From Cryptomeria japonica (Eukaryota; Streptophyta; Pinopsida; Cupressales; Cupressaceae): DNA of 64,000 nt. Made by a program: the position numbers and the translations under genes. A model generated the notes under the pieces. That model was not told the DNA's origin. It searched no databases and worked only from the letters and a program-made list of their open reading frames with translations. Positions 22,796-34,490 of this stretch are shown here, in pieces; the first letter of the stretch is position 1; each line of letters begins with the position of its first letter. The DNA lies in contig NC_081413.1 of assembly GCF_030272615.1 (NCBI RefSeq), positions 601,336,709 through 601,400,708 of the forward strand, in the 5' to 3' direction.

Positions 22796-23460
22796 TTGAG
22801 AAATATGACTCTTTTTTGTTTACCAAAAACATAGTTTTCACAAAACTATAAATCAATTTGCTTCAGCCTTGGCAACAAATTTTTAGAGTGAAGTATTTTC
22901 ATCTCTTTCTTACTCATTTGCCCAAGTCTATGGTGCCACTGTATTTGTACTTGCAACATCTATTGTAGTTGTCCCTGCAACAACTTTTTCTATAGAAGCT
23001 AAGGTAGAATAGGTATTACCAGTACACAAATACAATGTGCCTACCTTTGCACCTTTAGTGAACTTCCAGACATTTTCTGTAAAGGCAACTATGCAACCTT
23101 CACTACCCAGTTGTCCTGTGAAAATTAAATTTCTTCTTAAGTTAGGAACATGCCTTACCTCCTTTAGCAACCAGTCATTTCCATTTTGCAACTTGATTTT
23201 TATCTTGGTTTTTCTAATAATCTGGCAGGGCTCATCATCACCCAAATATACCTATCTAAAATCACCTTGAACATAATCTAGAAAATACTTTCTATGGGGT
23301 GTGGCATGAAATGAATCCCCTAAATCTATTACCCAAGAATCATTAACATTATTTAAACACAAAATCAAGGCATCTTATAAAGTATTACTTGCAACATTAG
23401 CTTCCTTGCTATCATCTTCATTTTCATCTCCTTGTTTGTCTTTCTGAAACCAACTATCTT
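22796..23460 (-). pseudogene. Copia 1 protease and integrase N-terminal domain
   Basis: The minus strand reads through the copia protease site W-V-I-D-L-G-D-S-F-H (family: D-S-G-A-S-F-H, so the active site is altered). Then comes the open frame 23245-22928 with G-D-D-E-P-C, V-R-H-V-P-N-L-R-R-N-L and G-T-L-Y-L. The GAG-pre-integrase zinc region follows: its second His and last Cys are altered (G-Q-M-S, C-E-N-Y), ending K-Q-K-R-V-I-F-L at the insertion point. The integrase core resumes at 16788. Confidence 0.85.
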
Positions 23461-24165
23461 TCTTTAAATGTCTTGGCTTTCCAGAGTACCAGCAATCCTT
23501 GCTTCCTCTAGATTGAGAGCGTCCATTCTTTGACTTCCCTTGCGACTTCTCACGCCCAGGTATTTTTCCACTTTCCTTTTATCTTCCCATGTTCTCTACA
23601 TTTAAATCAATACCTAATGATGTTGAAGTCTCACCTGTGCTTTTCTATCGCATTTCCTCACTTAGGATAACACCAACAATGTCATCCAATTTTAAGGTGC
23701 TTGTACTAGAGACAAAGTTACTTACAGGCATAACCAAGCTATTCCAGCTTTCTGGCAAAGAACATAAAATTAAGAGAGCCTTAAGCTCTTCATCAAAGTT
23801 AACTTTTAGAGAAGTCAATTAGCTGGTAATTGTATTAATTTTTTTTAAATGATCTGCTATAGATCCTCCTTCACTCATTTTCATATTAAATAAACGCTTC
23901 ATAAGAAATACCTTATTCGAAGATAAGGCACAACTGAATGGTTCCTAGTGCCTTTCTATCCAAAATATCCCAATACTCATTTGACATTGTGGAGGGTTTC
24001 TTTTTCTTTCCTTCCAATGGCTGCCACAAATCTTTTTGATATTAGGTAATCATCTATCTGTATTTTCCATAACTGATAATTCTAGCCGTTCAACTTCTCT
24101 ACCTTGAATTTTGTTTCTTCGATTGCTCCCACTCAAATCTAAAAGTCCTTGCCAATTTATATAAA
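23461..24165 (-). pseudogene. Decayed gag of copia 1
   Basis: Only broken pieces remain. Near 24060 the minus strand reads L-W-K-I-Q-I-D-D-Y-L, the UBN2/gag signature. Near 23480 is a ruined knuckle C-W-Y-S-G-K-P-R-H-L-K-K-D-S, with two of three Cys replaced by Ser. The rest is full of stops and shifts. Confidence 0.65.
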
Positions 24166-24170
24166 TACAT

Positions 24171-24183
24171 GGTTCTAATACCA
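24171..24183 (-). other. Primer-binding site of copia 1
   Basis: TGGTATTAGAACC on the minus strand, two bases inside the LTR end at 24186; a two-mismatch form of the initiator tRNA-Met site. Confidence 0.8.
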
Positions 24184-24185
24184 AT

Positions 24186-24420
24186 TGTTAGGGTTTTGGA
24201 AAATTAAAAAAAAATAAAAATTAACAATTATATGCAGATTCAAATACACAAAAGATGACGAAAAATACAAAACACAAATAACACAGAGATTTAACATGGT
24301 TCACCTAAGATGGGCTACATACAAAGTTGGCTAACAAAGAATAACCCTAACCCTAAAGGAATATTCTCGTAATCTTTTCCTCATACTTGTATTCTCATAT
24401 TCTCATACATGTATGAGATG
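24186..24420 (-). repeat. Truncated 5' LTR of copia 1
   Basis: On the plus strand it begins TGTTAGGGTTTTGG next to the primer site. Only about 235 bp (the U5/R side) remain before LINE sequence starts near 24421. The 3' LTR is missing from the window. Confidence 0.65.
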
Positions 24421-25205
24421 TTTAGGGGGAGCCTTCAGTTCCCCATTACTCTGGCCCTTCGGGCCGACACATCCACCCAACGAGTGTATAGTACTTGCAT
24501 GATCAGTCACCACATACCAACATGGAGTGTCTTGAAGGTGAAGGGAGGACAAGAAGGTTGGGGGAGATGTACAATCTATCTAGTCTACCCATTTTTTGCA
24601 AAAACTCCTTCAAATAAATTGCTTTAGGTAAACTAGTGGGGTCTCTGTATGTTCATTTTCCCCACAATTGGATTGTATACACCCAAAAAGTTTCAAGCAA
24701 TGGTCTATGTCTCAAATCGATGTTGCCAAAGTTGAGGGTGACTTTCCCAACTATGATAAGTATGGTGTTCCACCATGTTGAAAACACCCCCGAGAACCCA
24801 TTCAACTTTAGGTAAGTGGGTGAGCAATCATTCCCACAAATTTTTCTCTTTGGGAATAAGAGTTAGGGGCATAAATAGAAAAAAAATTGAGAAGAGAAAC
24901 ATGGAAAGGGGGGTAACCCTAAAATGATAATTATTAGGATATGTTCTTGTAACAACAATTGACTTGGAAAGCCAAGGTGTGAGACCCAAAATAGCCCCAC
25001 CACTACCTTCATAGTGATTGGTATGGAAAAATTCAGCCTCTTTCGACATAGTAGCAAGGGTAGCATCAAGGTGGGTTTGTATAACTTTAACTTCTTAGAG
25101 CATAAGGACATGAGTGTGACTATTTTGAATATATTGTTTAAATTGAAACATACAAAATGGTATGGTTATTCCCTCATATTCCATGATTGTATGTTATAAT
25201 TCATT
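24421..25205 (-). pseudogene. LINE ORF2 endonuclease fragment
   Basis: The minus strand carries an L1-type APE endonuclease start: S-W-N-M-R, then D-V-L-M-L with E-V-K (family: Q-E-T-K), the open stretch 25049-24828 with G-S-G-G-A-I-L-G, then I-Y-A-P-N and a V-L-G-G-V-F-N-M-V-E segment (family: G-D-F-N). The 3' part is frameshifted and ends where the copia LTR remnant starts. The enzyme would nick target DNA for LINE insertion. Confidence 0.72.
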
Positions 25206-26589
25206 GAGAGTTAGGGATTTCCTCATATACGAGGAGAGAATGAAACTAATTAGAAGACAAAATATTTTGGGGATCAAGATGACCACTAATAAGAGGCCTT
25301 TCTCTAGAAGAACACTACAAATGCATTCTCAAGGATTTTGATGAAGGGGATCCTAGGGGGCTTACTTGCCAAGAAGATGAGGTCATGAGGTTGTTTAGAG
25401 GGGGATTTGGGAGAAGAGAGGGTTGTAGATGATTAGGAAGGGGTAGGGTATTAGGTGGGGAAGGGGGGGTGATTTGTTTTCTGAAGCTTATTTTCAGATT
25501 GCAAAACTTATTTGAAAGAAGCATTACTAGTAGGTGGGGAGGAAGGGGAAGGGGCATCATGGGTTGGATGAGACATGATATGGGAGGGTTGTTGGAAGGG
25601 TGTACAATTTTTACTAGTGTTAAAGGATTGTGAAGCAATAGTAGAACCTTGAGGTTGATGAGGTTTGCAATGGGGGAAATCTCAAATGAGGTGTCTTTTG
25701 TTTTGACTGTAAAAATATGCATTTGAGTTATCGAGATAAACAATCCATTGTGTGAACTCAAAGCCAATGCTTAAGAGTTTGATAGATTCTAGGAGTGGTT
25801 GAGTTAGGTCCATTTCTACATAGACTTGTGGATGTATTTTTAAGCTAGCCTATTTATTAGTGTTAGGATTGCAATCGACATGACCCTTCCTAGCTGAGTT
25901 GGTATGTCCTTCAAAAGTGGTTGAAAGGATACCCTAGGGGAAGAATCTCTACCCACATTGCATACTTGGATTTTGAGATCCCTTCTAGGTAGAAGTCTAT
26001 GTCCCAAGCTTGGAGGTAGCATGTCTACCTATGTATAATCCAAGAGCCATAGTGGAGGGTTGATCTAATATGATTTAGGTCCATGAATGTGCGAGCTACA
26101 TATACCCTTCCTAGACCTCGGGAAGATTCTATTAACCATTTCCTTTGCTTCTAGTTTGTATGGGTCCATTTGAAAATGTGTTGTTTAGTTGAAATGACTT
26201 TTACGAAAACAATAAATAATTGATTTAGATTTGAAATCATCAATTACATCTACAATGTCATCTAGGAACTTGAATGAAATGGTCTTTCTTCCAAACAAGT
26301 CAGAAGGCTAAGAGGGTCGACCATCCATCACATTTGTCTACTCTGGTGTTTCTTGTTAACTGCTGAGTAGATTGACATTGTACTCCAGGGCCCAACTAGG
26401 GAATATAAGGTTCTTGTGTTATTTTCCAAAGTCATTGACTAGAGGAGGGTGTGATCTTCACAAGAAATCATTTTGGGGGTGACAAACTCATCCTCTAGCA
26501 TTCCTTTTCATATGCCTTTTTTTCATTATCATCACACATGGGGACCTAGATGGGGTAGGCCTACGAACCTTTTCCTTTCCTTTCACCAT
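25206..26589 (-). pseudogene. LINE ORF1 remnant (DUF4283-like, proline-rich tail)
   Basis: A likely start Met at 26587-26589 opens a basic peptide (M-V-K-G-K-E-K-V-R-R). Further on is a decayed RNA-binding region with W-D-I-D-F, W-V-E-I-L-P-L and V-Y-V-E-M-D-L-T-Q-P-L, which resembles the DUF4283/zinc-knuckle ORF1 of plant L1 elements. A Pro/Leu/Ser-rich C-terminal tract (about 25620-25320) follows. The frame shifts several times. It lies directly upstream of the endonuclease, as in an L1 element. Confidence 0.55.
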
Positions 26590-26730
26590 TGTTGGTCATT
26601 GGACAATGTCTAGATTGGGCATGATTTTCCTTTGTAGATGGTAAGGGTTTCCAATATTCATAGTTCATTTGACTTTAGCAGTTCAATACGAAAATAATTC
26701 TTTGTGAATTTGTATATACTTCATGTAGTT

Positions 26731-27598
26731 TGTTGGTAAAATGGTGTCTCAACCTTGCATTTACATGAGGTTACTATTTATATTAAGTTTTAATTTGAGC
26801 AGGAAATGGTGCAAAATTCTCCTTGAAGCTTATGGTTGGATAAATAAGCATTTCGGTAAAGTTACTTTGCAAAATCACATCTAGTTTTGAAAATATTAAA
26901 TTTTCTATTTTAGAGGGTCCAACGAAAGGTTTAAATTTGATTTTGAGGACTTGAGAGGCCCTAAAATGCCCTAAAAGTGGGCGTAAATGGTGTAGCAGTT
27001 ATGAGGAAATAAAGAACTTCACGAGATTTTTGATGCTTCAAACGGTTCGTCAATAGGACACACGGTTCTCAAGTTATGGCCTCCAAAAGTTTGTACTACT
27101 GAAATAGGAAATATTAAATACATCGAACACATAAATGAGTTGTAAAAATGGAGGGACACATCATAGGGCATCTAGAAGGGAGATAAGGTTGGCTACACCT
27201 TATTGGGTTATTTTAGCCCATGGTTTTATAATATTGTTTGACGGTTTCTTGTATTGTATCTCCTATATATGAGTTATGTAAGATAGAGGTTGGGTGTAAG
27301 AGTCTTATGGCTATTGAGTTACCTCTGAATCTCTGATTAGTGGTACTCCTATGAAGAGATTTCTCGGCAAGTATATTGTAATCTATTTTGATTGCTAAAT
27401 GATATGTTGGGCAACTTTTGGAGTGTAGGGTTTTTCTCTCGAAAGGGTTTTCCCCACATAAATCACTGTGTTATAGTTTGAATGTTATTCTATCTATTTC
27501 TATTTTCTTTCACTATTGTGATGATCTGTAAAAGGTTTTGTATTACCCTCCTCTCAAGGTTAGTGTAGGAAGTTTTCCCGCTACTTAAATTCCTTACA
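26731..27598 (+). repeat. 5' LTR of copia 2
   Basis: Starts TGTTGGTAAAATGG, ends CCTTACA. A TATA-like CTATATATG lies at about 27263-27271, the expected promoter region; the 3' LTR has CTATAAATG at the same place. Confidence 0.92.
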
Positions 27599-27600
27599 AG

Positions 27601-27611
27601 TGGTATCAGAG
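27601..27611 (+). other. Primer-binding site of copia 2
   Basis: TGGTATCAGAG two bases after the 5' LTR, complementary to initiator tRNA-Met. Confidence 0.92.
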
Positions 27612-27721
27612 TTTGATCACCTTTGGTTTTAGTCGAGGGTTGTTAGGTTTTTTGAACTAATCTTGATTTGAGTGGGAGCTTGTGCAAAAGATACTTTTGA
27701 TCTTGTTGTAGGAATTTTGAG

Positions 27722-28500
27722 ATGGCAAGTTCATCAGGGAAAATAGAGGTGGAGAAATTTAATAGAATAAATTTTGAGATGTGGAAGATGAAGATGGAAG
27801 ATTTGCTCATAGATAGAGATCTATGGGATGTTGTTGATGTGAATGTCAAAAGGCCTTTAGATCCTACTACGGTAGCTTAGTATGATGTTATGGACTGAAA
27901 AGCCAAGGGTCTAGTTAGACTATGCTTGGTAGACTATTATGATCAATATCCACGAAGAAAACACTGTAATGAAGCTATGGACTAATCTTGGTGAAATGTA
28001 TCAAACAAAATCTTTATTAAATCATATTTTCTTGAGGAATAAATTATATTCCTTAAAGATGGAAGAGAGTGGATGAGTTATAGACCACTTGGAAGCATTC
28101 AATATGTTGGTGTCTCAATCAGTATCTGTTGTTGTTAAGATGAGCGAAGAGGAGAAATGGTAGATCTTGCTTTGTTCTTTGCTCGATTCATGGGATTCCC
28201 TTGTTATGGCTATCGGTAGTAATTTTGTTATTTTGAAATCTGAAGATGTGGTGGGTGCCCTACTTGGTGAAGAGATGCAAAGGAAGGTATCCCATAGTTC
28301 GAAGGAAGCCCTAACCTTTCATGGAAGACCTAAGGAGAAAAGCAAGAAGAATGAGAAGTGTGATAAGTCCAAATCGAGAGAGAGATCGAAATCTCCCGGA
28401 AAGTCCAAAGTCATTTTCTAGAATTGTGGTAAACTAGGTCACATCCATAAGGACTACAAAGAAGAAAAAGAAAAAGGTCAATTCTAATGCTGAGTCTGAG
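27722..28500 (+). pseudogene. Gag of copia 2
   Basis: Starts at ATG 27722 (M-A-S-S-S-G-K-I-E-V-E-K-F). The UBN2-type capsid signature F-E-M-W-K-M-K-M-E-D-L-L is clear. After a decayed middle, the frame at 28167-28421 carries L-D-S-W-D-S-L-V, a Lys/Ser-rich basic segment and a damaged knuckle (x-N-C-G-K-L-G-H-I-H-K-D-Y; first Cys replaced by a stop, last by Tyr). Confidence 0.82.
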
Positions 28501-28539
28501 AAGGAAGATGGTGATGCATTTATTGCAGTTTTGGTGACT

Positions 28540-29660
28540 CGCGTAGGTAATGATGCCTGGTTAATTGACCTAGGTGAATCTTTTCATATGAAATACCAAT
28601 AGAGATTAGTTTTCTCAATATGAAGAATTTAATGGAGGTAAGGTCTACTTGAGTGATGATTCACATTTAGATATTGTTGGTCGAGGTAAAGTTAGAATCA
28701 GGTTTTCTGATGGTAGAATAAAAAAGATTAATGGTGTGCTGCATATTCCTAGTTTAAAATGAAATCTGTTATTTGTGAGAAAATTGATAGATGCAAGTGT
28801 ACAGGTAGTCTTTTCTAAAGCAAGATGTAAGCTAATTAAGGGTGCTATGGTAATTGCTAGAGGTGTCAGGTTTGACACTTGTATAAGCTAGACGCATACA
28901 CTATTGAGTGTAATAACACTTTTGTAAAAAGTAAATTTGTGGAAGATTTGAGGGTTTCACCTTTAGTAGATGGAAATGGATTTTGGGTACCTAAGGGTGC
29001 TCTTTCTTCTGAAGCAAAGTTAGCTGCAGAGAAGACTATATTATGGAAGCAGAGGCTTGGCCACATTGGAGAAAAGGGTCTAAGGACCTTGAAAAATAAA
29101 AACCTTGTTGAAGGTTTGAATGATTGTAATCTTGAATTTTATTTCTGTGAGAATTGCATTTATGGAAAACAAAACCGCCTTCAGTTTTACTCAAGTTCTC
29201 ATAAAACTTGTGGTGTTTTGGATCTTATTCATTCTAATGTGGTTGGTCTTGTAGATGTTCCTTCGATTGGAAAATCCACATATTATGTTTCATTTATTGA
29301 TGATTTTAGTAGAACATGGGTATATTTTCTAAAGAGTAAATCTGAAGTTTTCAGTCGATTTAAAGAATTTAAAGCAATGGTTGAGTTGCAAACTGGAAAG
29401 AAAATTAAAAGTTTGAGGATTGATAATGGCAGTGATTTTTTCTCTAATGATTTTGATAGATTCTGTAAAGATTGTGGTATTAACAGATAGAAGAAAACTC
29501 TGTATTATCCACAACAAAATGGAGTTGCATAAATAATAAATCAAACACTGAAGGAGAAGGCTAGGAGTATGCTGAGTTGTACTGGTCTAGAACAAACGTT
29601 TTAGGCTGAAGTTGTTGCCACTTCTTGCTACCTGATTAACAGGTCTCCTACATCAGCCTT
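28540..29660 (+). pseudogene. Protease and integrase of copia 2
   Basis: Protease site W-L-I-D-L-G-E-S-F-H (usual D-S-G-A) near 28560. The GAG-pre-integrase zinc region follows: L-W-K-Q-R-L-G-H (first His lost) and F-C-E-N-C. In the core the first catalytic Asp is Asn (I-H-S-N-V), the second is kept (I-D-N-G-S-D-F), and the catalytic Glu codon has become a stop (G-V-A-stop). The open frame is 28879-29490. Integration is not possible. Confidence 0.9.
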
Positions 29661-29669
29661 GTTGATAAA

Positions 29670-30281
29670 ATGCCTATGGAAGCATGGTCGGGTCACAAGC
29701 CTTCATTGAGACATCTTAGAGTTTTTGGTTGCATGGCATATGAACATGTGCCAAAGGAGAAGTGGAAAAAGTTAGATAACAAGGCTATGAAATATATCTC
29801 CATTGGGTATAGTTATGGTGTGAAAGGATACAAACTTTGGGACCCTGTTGCACAAAAGGTAATTCATAGTAGAAATGTTATTTTTAGAGAAATTCAGTCT
29901 CCTATTATATTGCAGCCAGAACAAACTAAAAGGGAAGATGTGATTCAATTTCCTTCTACACCTGAAAGAGTTGAATCGAGACCCCTAGATAGCCAAGAAG
30001 TTGAGGAGAGCTCGTCTAGCTCTGAAAATTCAGAAGAGGAGGAAGAACCTCCAACTCATCTTGTTCAAAGGTCTACAAGACATAGACAACCACCTGAAAG
30101 GTATTCAACTGATGATTGGATATGTATTTTTTATTTGAATACTAATGTGGATGAACTGAAATTTCTAGAAGAGGTATTAGGTATGAATGATGTAGAATCT
30201 TGGAAGATTGCAATCGAAAAAGAAATGACAACTTTGAAAAATAATGATACATGGGATCTTGTACCACTGCTTGAAGGATAA
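29670..30281 (+). pseudogene. Integrase C-terminal region of copia 2
   Basis: A 203-codon open frame: P-M-E-A-W-S-G-H-K-P, L-R-V-F-G-C-M-A-Y, an acidic Ser/Glu linker, then the RT entry S-W-K-I-A-I-E-K-E-M and N-D-T-W-D-L-V-P. It is the usual integrase-RT junction of copia pol. Confidence 0.88.
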
Positions 30282-31735
30282 AATCCTATTGTTTGCAAAT
30301 GTGTTTCCAAGAAAAATATTGGTTTAGATGAAAGCATTGAGAAGTATAAAGCAGGGTTGGTTTCAAAAGGCTACTCTTAGGTTGAGGGTGTTGATTATGG
30401 TGAGATTTTTTCTCCTGTTGCCAAAATGACATCCATTAGATTTTTGTTTTCTATTGATGTTTATTATTATTTAGAGGTTGTGCAAATGGATGTGAAAATT
30501 GCTTTCTTATGGTTATTTGGAGGAGGATATTTATATGACACAACCGAAGCACTATGTGGTGAAAGTTTAAAGTAATTTGGTTTGTAAATTAAAGAAATCT
30601 TTGTATGGCCTCAAACAAAGTCCTAGGATACATGGTACCGAAATTTTGATACATATGTGTTGAGTTTGGGATTTGAGCATTCTAAATTAGATCATTGTGT
30701 TTATTATAAATTTAATGGTGATCATTTCCTGTAAATTGCATTGTATGTTGATGATGTGTTATTCATTGGTAAAAGGAAATGTATGATTTCAAAACTAAAG
30801 TCTCAACTCGCTGCTAAATTTGAAATGAAAGATCTTGGTGCAATGAAAGACATTCTTGGGATGAAAATTAAAAGAGATAGAGTGAACAAAAAGCTATGGA
30901 TAGGCCAGAGTAAGTATGGGAATTCAATGTTATAGAGGTTCAACATGCAAGATTGTAGACCACTGTGTGTTCCTTTTATAGTTGAAACAAAATTATCTGT
31001 TGCATATTGTCCTACATCCCCATCAAAGATGGAAGACATGAGTAGAGTGCCTTACCAAAGTGTAGTCGGAAGTTTGATGTATGCTATGGTCTGTACTAGA
31101 CCATAAATTGCCCAAGAAGTGGGAGTTTTGTCAAGATATATGTCTAATCTTGGTAGAGTTCATTAGGATGCAACCAAATGAGTCTTTAGATATTTGAAGG
31201 TTACCTCAGAGTATTCTTTGTTTTATCATTCTAATTTGGTTGGAGACATGATTTACCTTGATATTCATGGTTATGTGGATGCAAACTGGGCAGGTAATAT
31301 TGATAGCAGAAGATCCACTGGTGCTTATGTGTTTACTTTATTTGGTGGTGCAATTAGTTGGATGAGTAAGTGACAGGTTGTGGTTTCTTTGTTCACTACT
31401 GAAGAAGAGTATATGGCAGATACTCATTCTTGCAAAGAGGCCATTTAGCTTAAGAGACTATGTTTGGGCATTAGAATAAAACAAAGATTCATGACGGTTT
31501 ATTGTGATAGTCAGAGTATGAATTGAATAGCTAAGAACCCGACATTTCATGCTCGGACCAAGCACATTGATGTTCAATATCATTTTGTCAAAGATATGGT
31601 CGAAGATGGAAGGGTGAAGCTTGTTAAGGTAGAAACTTTGATGAATGTTGTAGATTCTTTAACTAAGGTTGTGAGCACAAAGAAGTTCAGATGGTGTTCA
31701 GAGTCTATGGGCCTCATGGCCCCTAGCAATTGATT
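30282..31735 (+). pseudogene. Reverse transcriptase and RNase H of copia 2
   Basis: RT motifs: K-Y-K-A-G-L-V-S-K-G-Y, T-S-I-R-F-L, V-Q-M-D-V-K, and an intact catalytic box L-Y-V-D-D-V-L near 30741, in an open frame to 30935. RNase H has Y-V-D-A-N-W-A-G, S-L-F-T-T-E-E-E-Y, Y-C-D-S-Q-S and the terminal H-A-R-T-K-H-I-D. The frame carries roughly a dozen stops, many TAG. Confidence 0.9.
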
Positions 31736-31773
31736 CATTATGTTGATACTCCCTTTTCTCTTGCTAGGTATTC

Positions 31774-31788
31774 AAAAAGTGGGAGATT
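31774..31788 (+). other. Polypurine tract of copia 2
   Basis: AAAAAGTGGGAGA immediately before the 3' LTR, a standard plus-strand primer. Confidence 0.88.
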
Positions 31789-32660
31789 TGTTGGGAAAAT
31801 GGTGTCTCAATCTTGCATTTACATGAGGTTACTATTTATAGTAAGTTTTCATTTGAGTACGAAATGGTGCAAAATTCTTCCTGAAGCTTCTGGTTGGCTA
31901 GATAAGCATTCCGGTAAAGTTACATCATAAGATCACAGCTAGTTTTGAAGATATTAAATTTTCCATTTTGGAGGGATCCAATGAAAGGTTCAAATTTGAT
32001 TTTGAGGACTTTAGAGGCCTCAAAATGCCCTAAAAAGTGGGTGTAAACAACATAGCAGTTTACAAGCCAATAAAGCACTTTGCAAGCTTTTCAACACTTC
32101 AAATAGTTCGTCAATAGGACACACAGTTCTCAAGTTACGGCTTCCGGAAGTTTGTACTTCTAAAATAGGAAATATAAAATACATCAGACACATAAATTTG
32201 TTGTAAAAAGGGAGGGACACATCATAGGGCATATAGAAGAGAGATAAGGTTGGCTACACATTTCTGAGTGGTTTTAGCCCATGGTTTTGTAATACCGTTT
32301 GACGGTTTCTTATATTGTATATCCTATAAATGGGGTGCATAAGATAGAGGTTGAGTGTAAGAGTCTTATGGCTATTGAGTTACCTTTGAATCTCTGATTA
32401 GTGGTACTCCTGTAAAGAGCTCTCTCTACAAGTATATTGTAATCTGTTTTGATTGATGAATAATATATTGGGCGGCTTTTGGAGTGTGAGTTTTTTTCTC
32501 TCGAAAGGGTTTTCCCCACGTAAATCACTGTATTATGGTTTGAATGTTATTATATCTATTTCTGTTTTCTATAACTATTGTGATGATCTGTAAATTTTTT
32601 TGCATTACCCTCCTCTCAAAGTTAGTGTAGGAAGTTGTTCCACTACTTGACTTCCTTACA
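31789..32660 (+). repeat. 3' LTR of copia 2
   Basis: Pairs with 26731-27598; starts TGTTGGGAAAATGG and ends CCTTACA, followed by TAGTT. Confidence 0.92.
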
Positions 32661-32665
32661 TAGTT

Positions 32666-33440
32666 GAATGTGTTTGTTTTTATTGAAAATGGGTTTGAAG
32701 AGAATTATTCCTTTATTATTTAAAAAGAAGTCAATTTTGTTAGGTCTTGCATTTCAATGACTTAAACCATAGTTTTTACATCTGAAAGGAATGGATATTG
32801 GTTCTCTAAACTAGTGTTTTAATAAATGATGTTTCTACATTGTGTGGAACCTTCAAACCCATGAAGTGTTTTACTAAATATGCTAGTTGGGATAATCTTT
32901 AAAGGTGAGTTAGGATTTATGTAGTCTATAACAAAAATATCTACCATTATAATTGTTTATTAAGATAAGAACCCTCAATCTCAACATGGTTGAATGTAAT
33001 TGATCAAATCTTTAAGCCATATTGGCTTGTTTTTATAGATGGTTGAATTTGTGGCTGTTTAAAAAGATTGTGACCTTGTCATCTTTTATGACTATGTTGT
33101 TTAGCGTTAATTATATTTTTGGCCTTATTGTTGCAAATGACTAAATTGGTTTCAAGATTAAAACCAAATACAATTTCTAATAGTGAATGACTATATGGAA
33201 ATGATTGTGGGTCTTTCAAATTTACTCATAAAATACCATTGTGTAAGTTAAAGGATTGCCTAGTCATTGTTTAGAAGACTTTAAATTTTATGTATAAAGC
33301 CTTTTAGCTTAGTCACAACAATGAGTATTATGTTTTTCTAATGTTAAGGATTTTAGCTTGCCTCAAAACCTATGAAAAGTCCTATTTTTTTTATAGAGAC
33401 TTTCAACCCTATCTTTTTTTGATGAATAGGCCTTCTCTAT
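32666..33440. other. Intergenic, no feature seen
   Basis: AT-rich sequence with no recognisable coding motif on either strand. It continues the target of copia 2 and may hold old, unrecognisable repeat remains. Confidence 0.5.
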
Positions 33441-33444
33441 TAGA

Positions 33445-34490
33445 TAAAAATATTAAAGTACATATTCACAAAAAAAGTTTGGGGGATACAAGATCACCCC
33501 GTGAGACTCACACGAAAAAAAGACAGAGTCAAAAAACAAAGCTATTCATCAGAAAACTTCCTCAAGCGGCCAAAGTAGATGCAGCCAAGGGAGGAGGATC
33601 TAGATCATCTTTCTTGCCCCATATATCAGTGAGGCTAGGAGTCATGTCCGACACAAACCATCCATCTTCTGGGTCTTTTTCTTCTTCTCCTTCCTCCTGC
33701 CTAGGAGGTGAAATAGCCAAAGCCAAGTGAGGAAACATGGAGGTGGTGGCAACAGGCCACCTAGAGCCATCACTGACAACAGGAGCCAAAGTAACATAAG
33801 CAACAGAAGGCCACCCCAAGGTAGAGCCACAACAAAAAGGAGAAGTTGAGTGGAACCTCCACGCATCATCTCTCCCACTAGAGGAGTAGTGAGGAGCCTG
33901 GGATCGTGGGGTCTAAGAGCATCTAGCAGAGGAACTTCATCCACAGTGGTAGCCATAGGGCAGAGTGTGGTCAGTAGAAATAGAATGTGGCGGCACTTTG
34001 GGAACCACACAAGGGGCATTTCCCTAATGCTGAGGGAGATCCTATAAGTGGCCCACCTCAAGAGCCACTTTGTCTACTTGTACCTAAATTTGCATTAATA
34101 CATTATTACAAATGCAAGCTTTAGCATAAAGTGAGACATTAATATCCAAAGAGTTGTGAGTAAAAAGAACAACATTTCTATCTTTCCAAATAGTAAATGG
34201 GATCTCCATTATGAAAGCATGCCATATCTGGGAAAACTTGAAGGGGATTCTAGGTGAATCTCCCAGAAGAGCCATATGCCAAGAAAAGGGCTTAGGACAA
34301 AAACGCCGAAAGAAATCATGGATCCAGCTCCAATACTGTTGAGCTCTTCTACATAACTAAAAAATGTACATAAAAGTTTTTGGGTGACCACAAAAAGGGC
34401 ACCGGGGTTCAGGAACCCCCAAATGCTTACGTTTGGAACCCAAAGGCAACCCTTGAAAAAGAAAACACCAAGAAAAGTGTGCAATCTTGG
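33445..34490 (-). pseudogene. LINE ORF2 3' end (zf-RVT and C-terminal tail)
   Basis: On the minus strand from about 34470: L-F-Q-G-L-P-L-G-S-K-R, a zinc-binding region C-P-F-C-G-H-P-K with a second half (I-F-stop-L-C) in which the His is Tyr, then Q-Q-Y-W-S-W-I-H-D-F-F. This is the zf-RVT module that ends plant L1 ORF2. The open frame 34275-34084 (I-W-H-A-F, T-I-W-K-D-R-N) continues it. The tail frame 33819-33562 is Pro/Gly/acid-rich. It lies upstream (minus strand) of the LINE at 24.4-26.6 kb, so it is a separate copy. Confidence 0.7.

Larger units (their letters stand above)
26731..32660 (+). mobile_element. Complete Ty1/copia element (copia 2)
   Basis: A 5.93-kb plus-strand element. LTRs are 26731-27598 and 31789-32660, both TGTTGG...TTACA; TAGTT duplications lie at 26726-26730 and 32661-32665. 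The primer site is 27601-27611, and a purine tract lies just before the 3' LTR. Gag, protease, integrase, RT and RNase H are in copia order. About 20 in-frame stops and several shifts inactivate it. Confidence 0.95.

Noticed and set aside
24425-24627. Possible organelle-derived insert around the GGCCCTTCGGGCC hairpin
   Set aside because: No organelle gene recognised; upstream minus-strand sequence reads as LINE endonuclease, so it is treated as its continuation.
27601-27611. TGGTATCAGAG as part of a tRNA gene
   Set aside because: It is only the 11-base primer-binding site next to an LTR; no tRNA body is present. The same holds for the sites at 8404, 21988, 24171 and 58315.
33341-33730. 129-codon plus-strand ORF as a host gene
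   Set aside because: The 3' half overlaps the LINE ORF2 tail on the opposite strand and the 5' half lacks any motif.
24421-34490. LINE pieces at 24.4-26.6 kb and 33.4-34.5 kb as one element split by copia 2
   Set aside because: On the minus strand the ORF2 3' end lies upstream of ORF1, the wrong order for a single LINE; they are separate copies.
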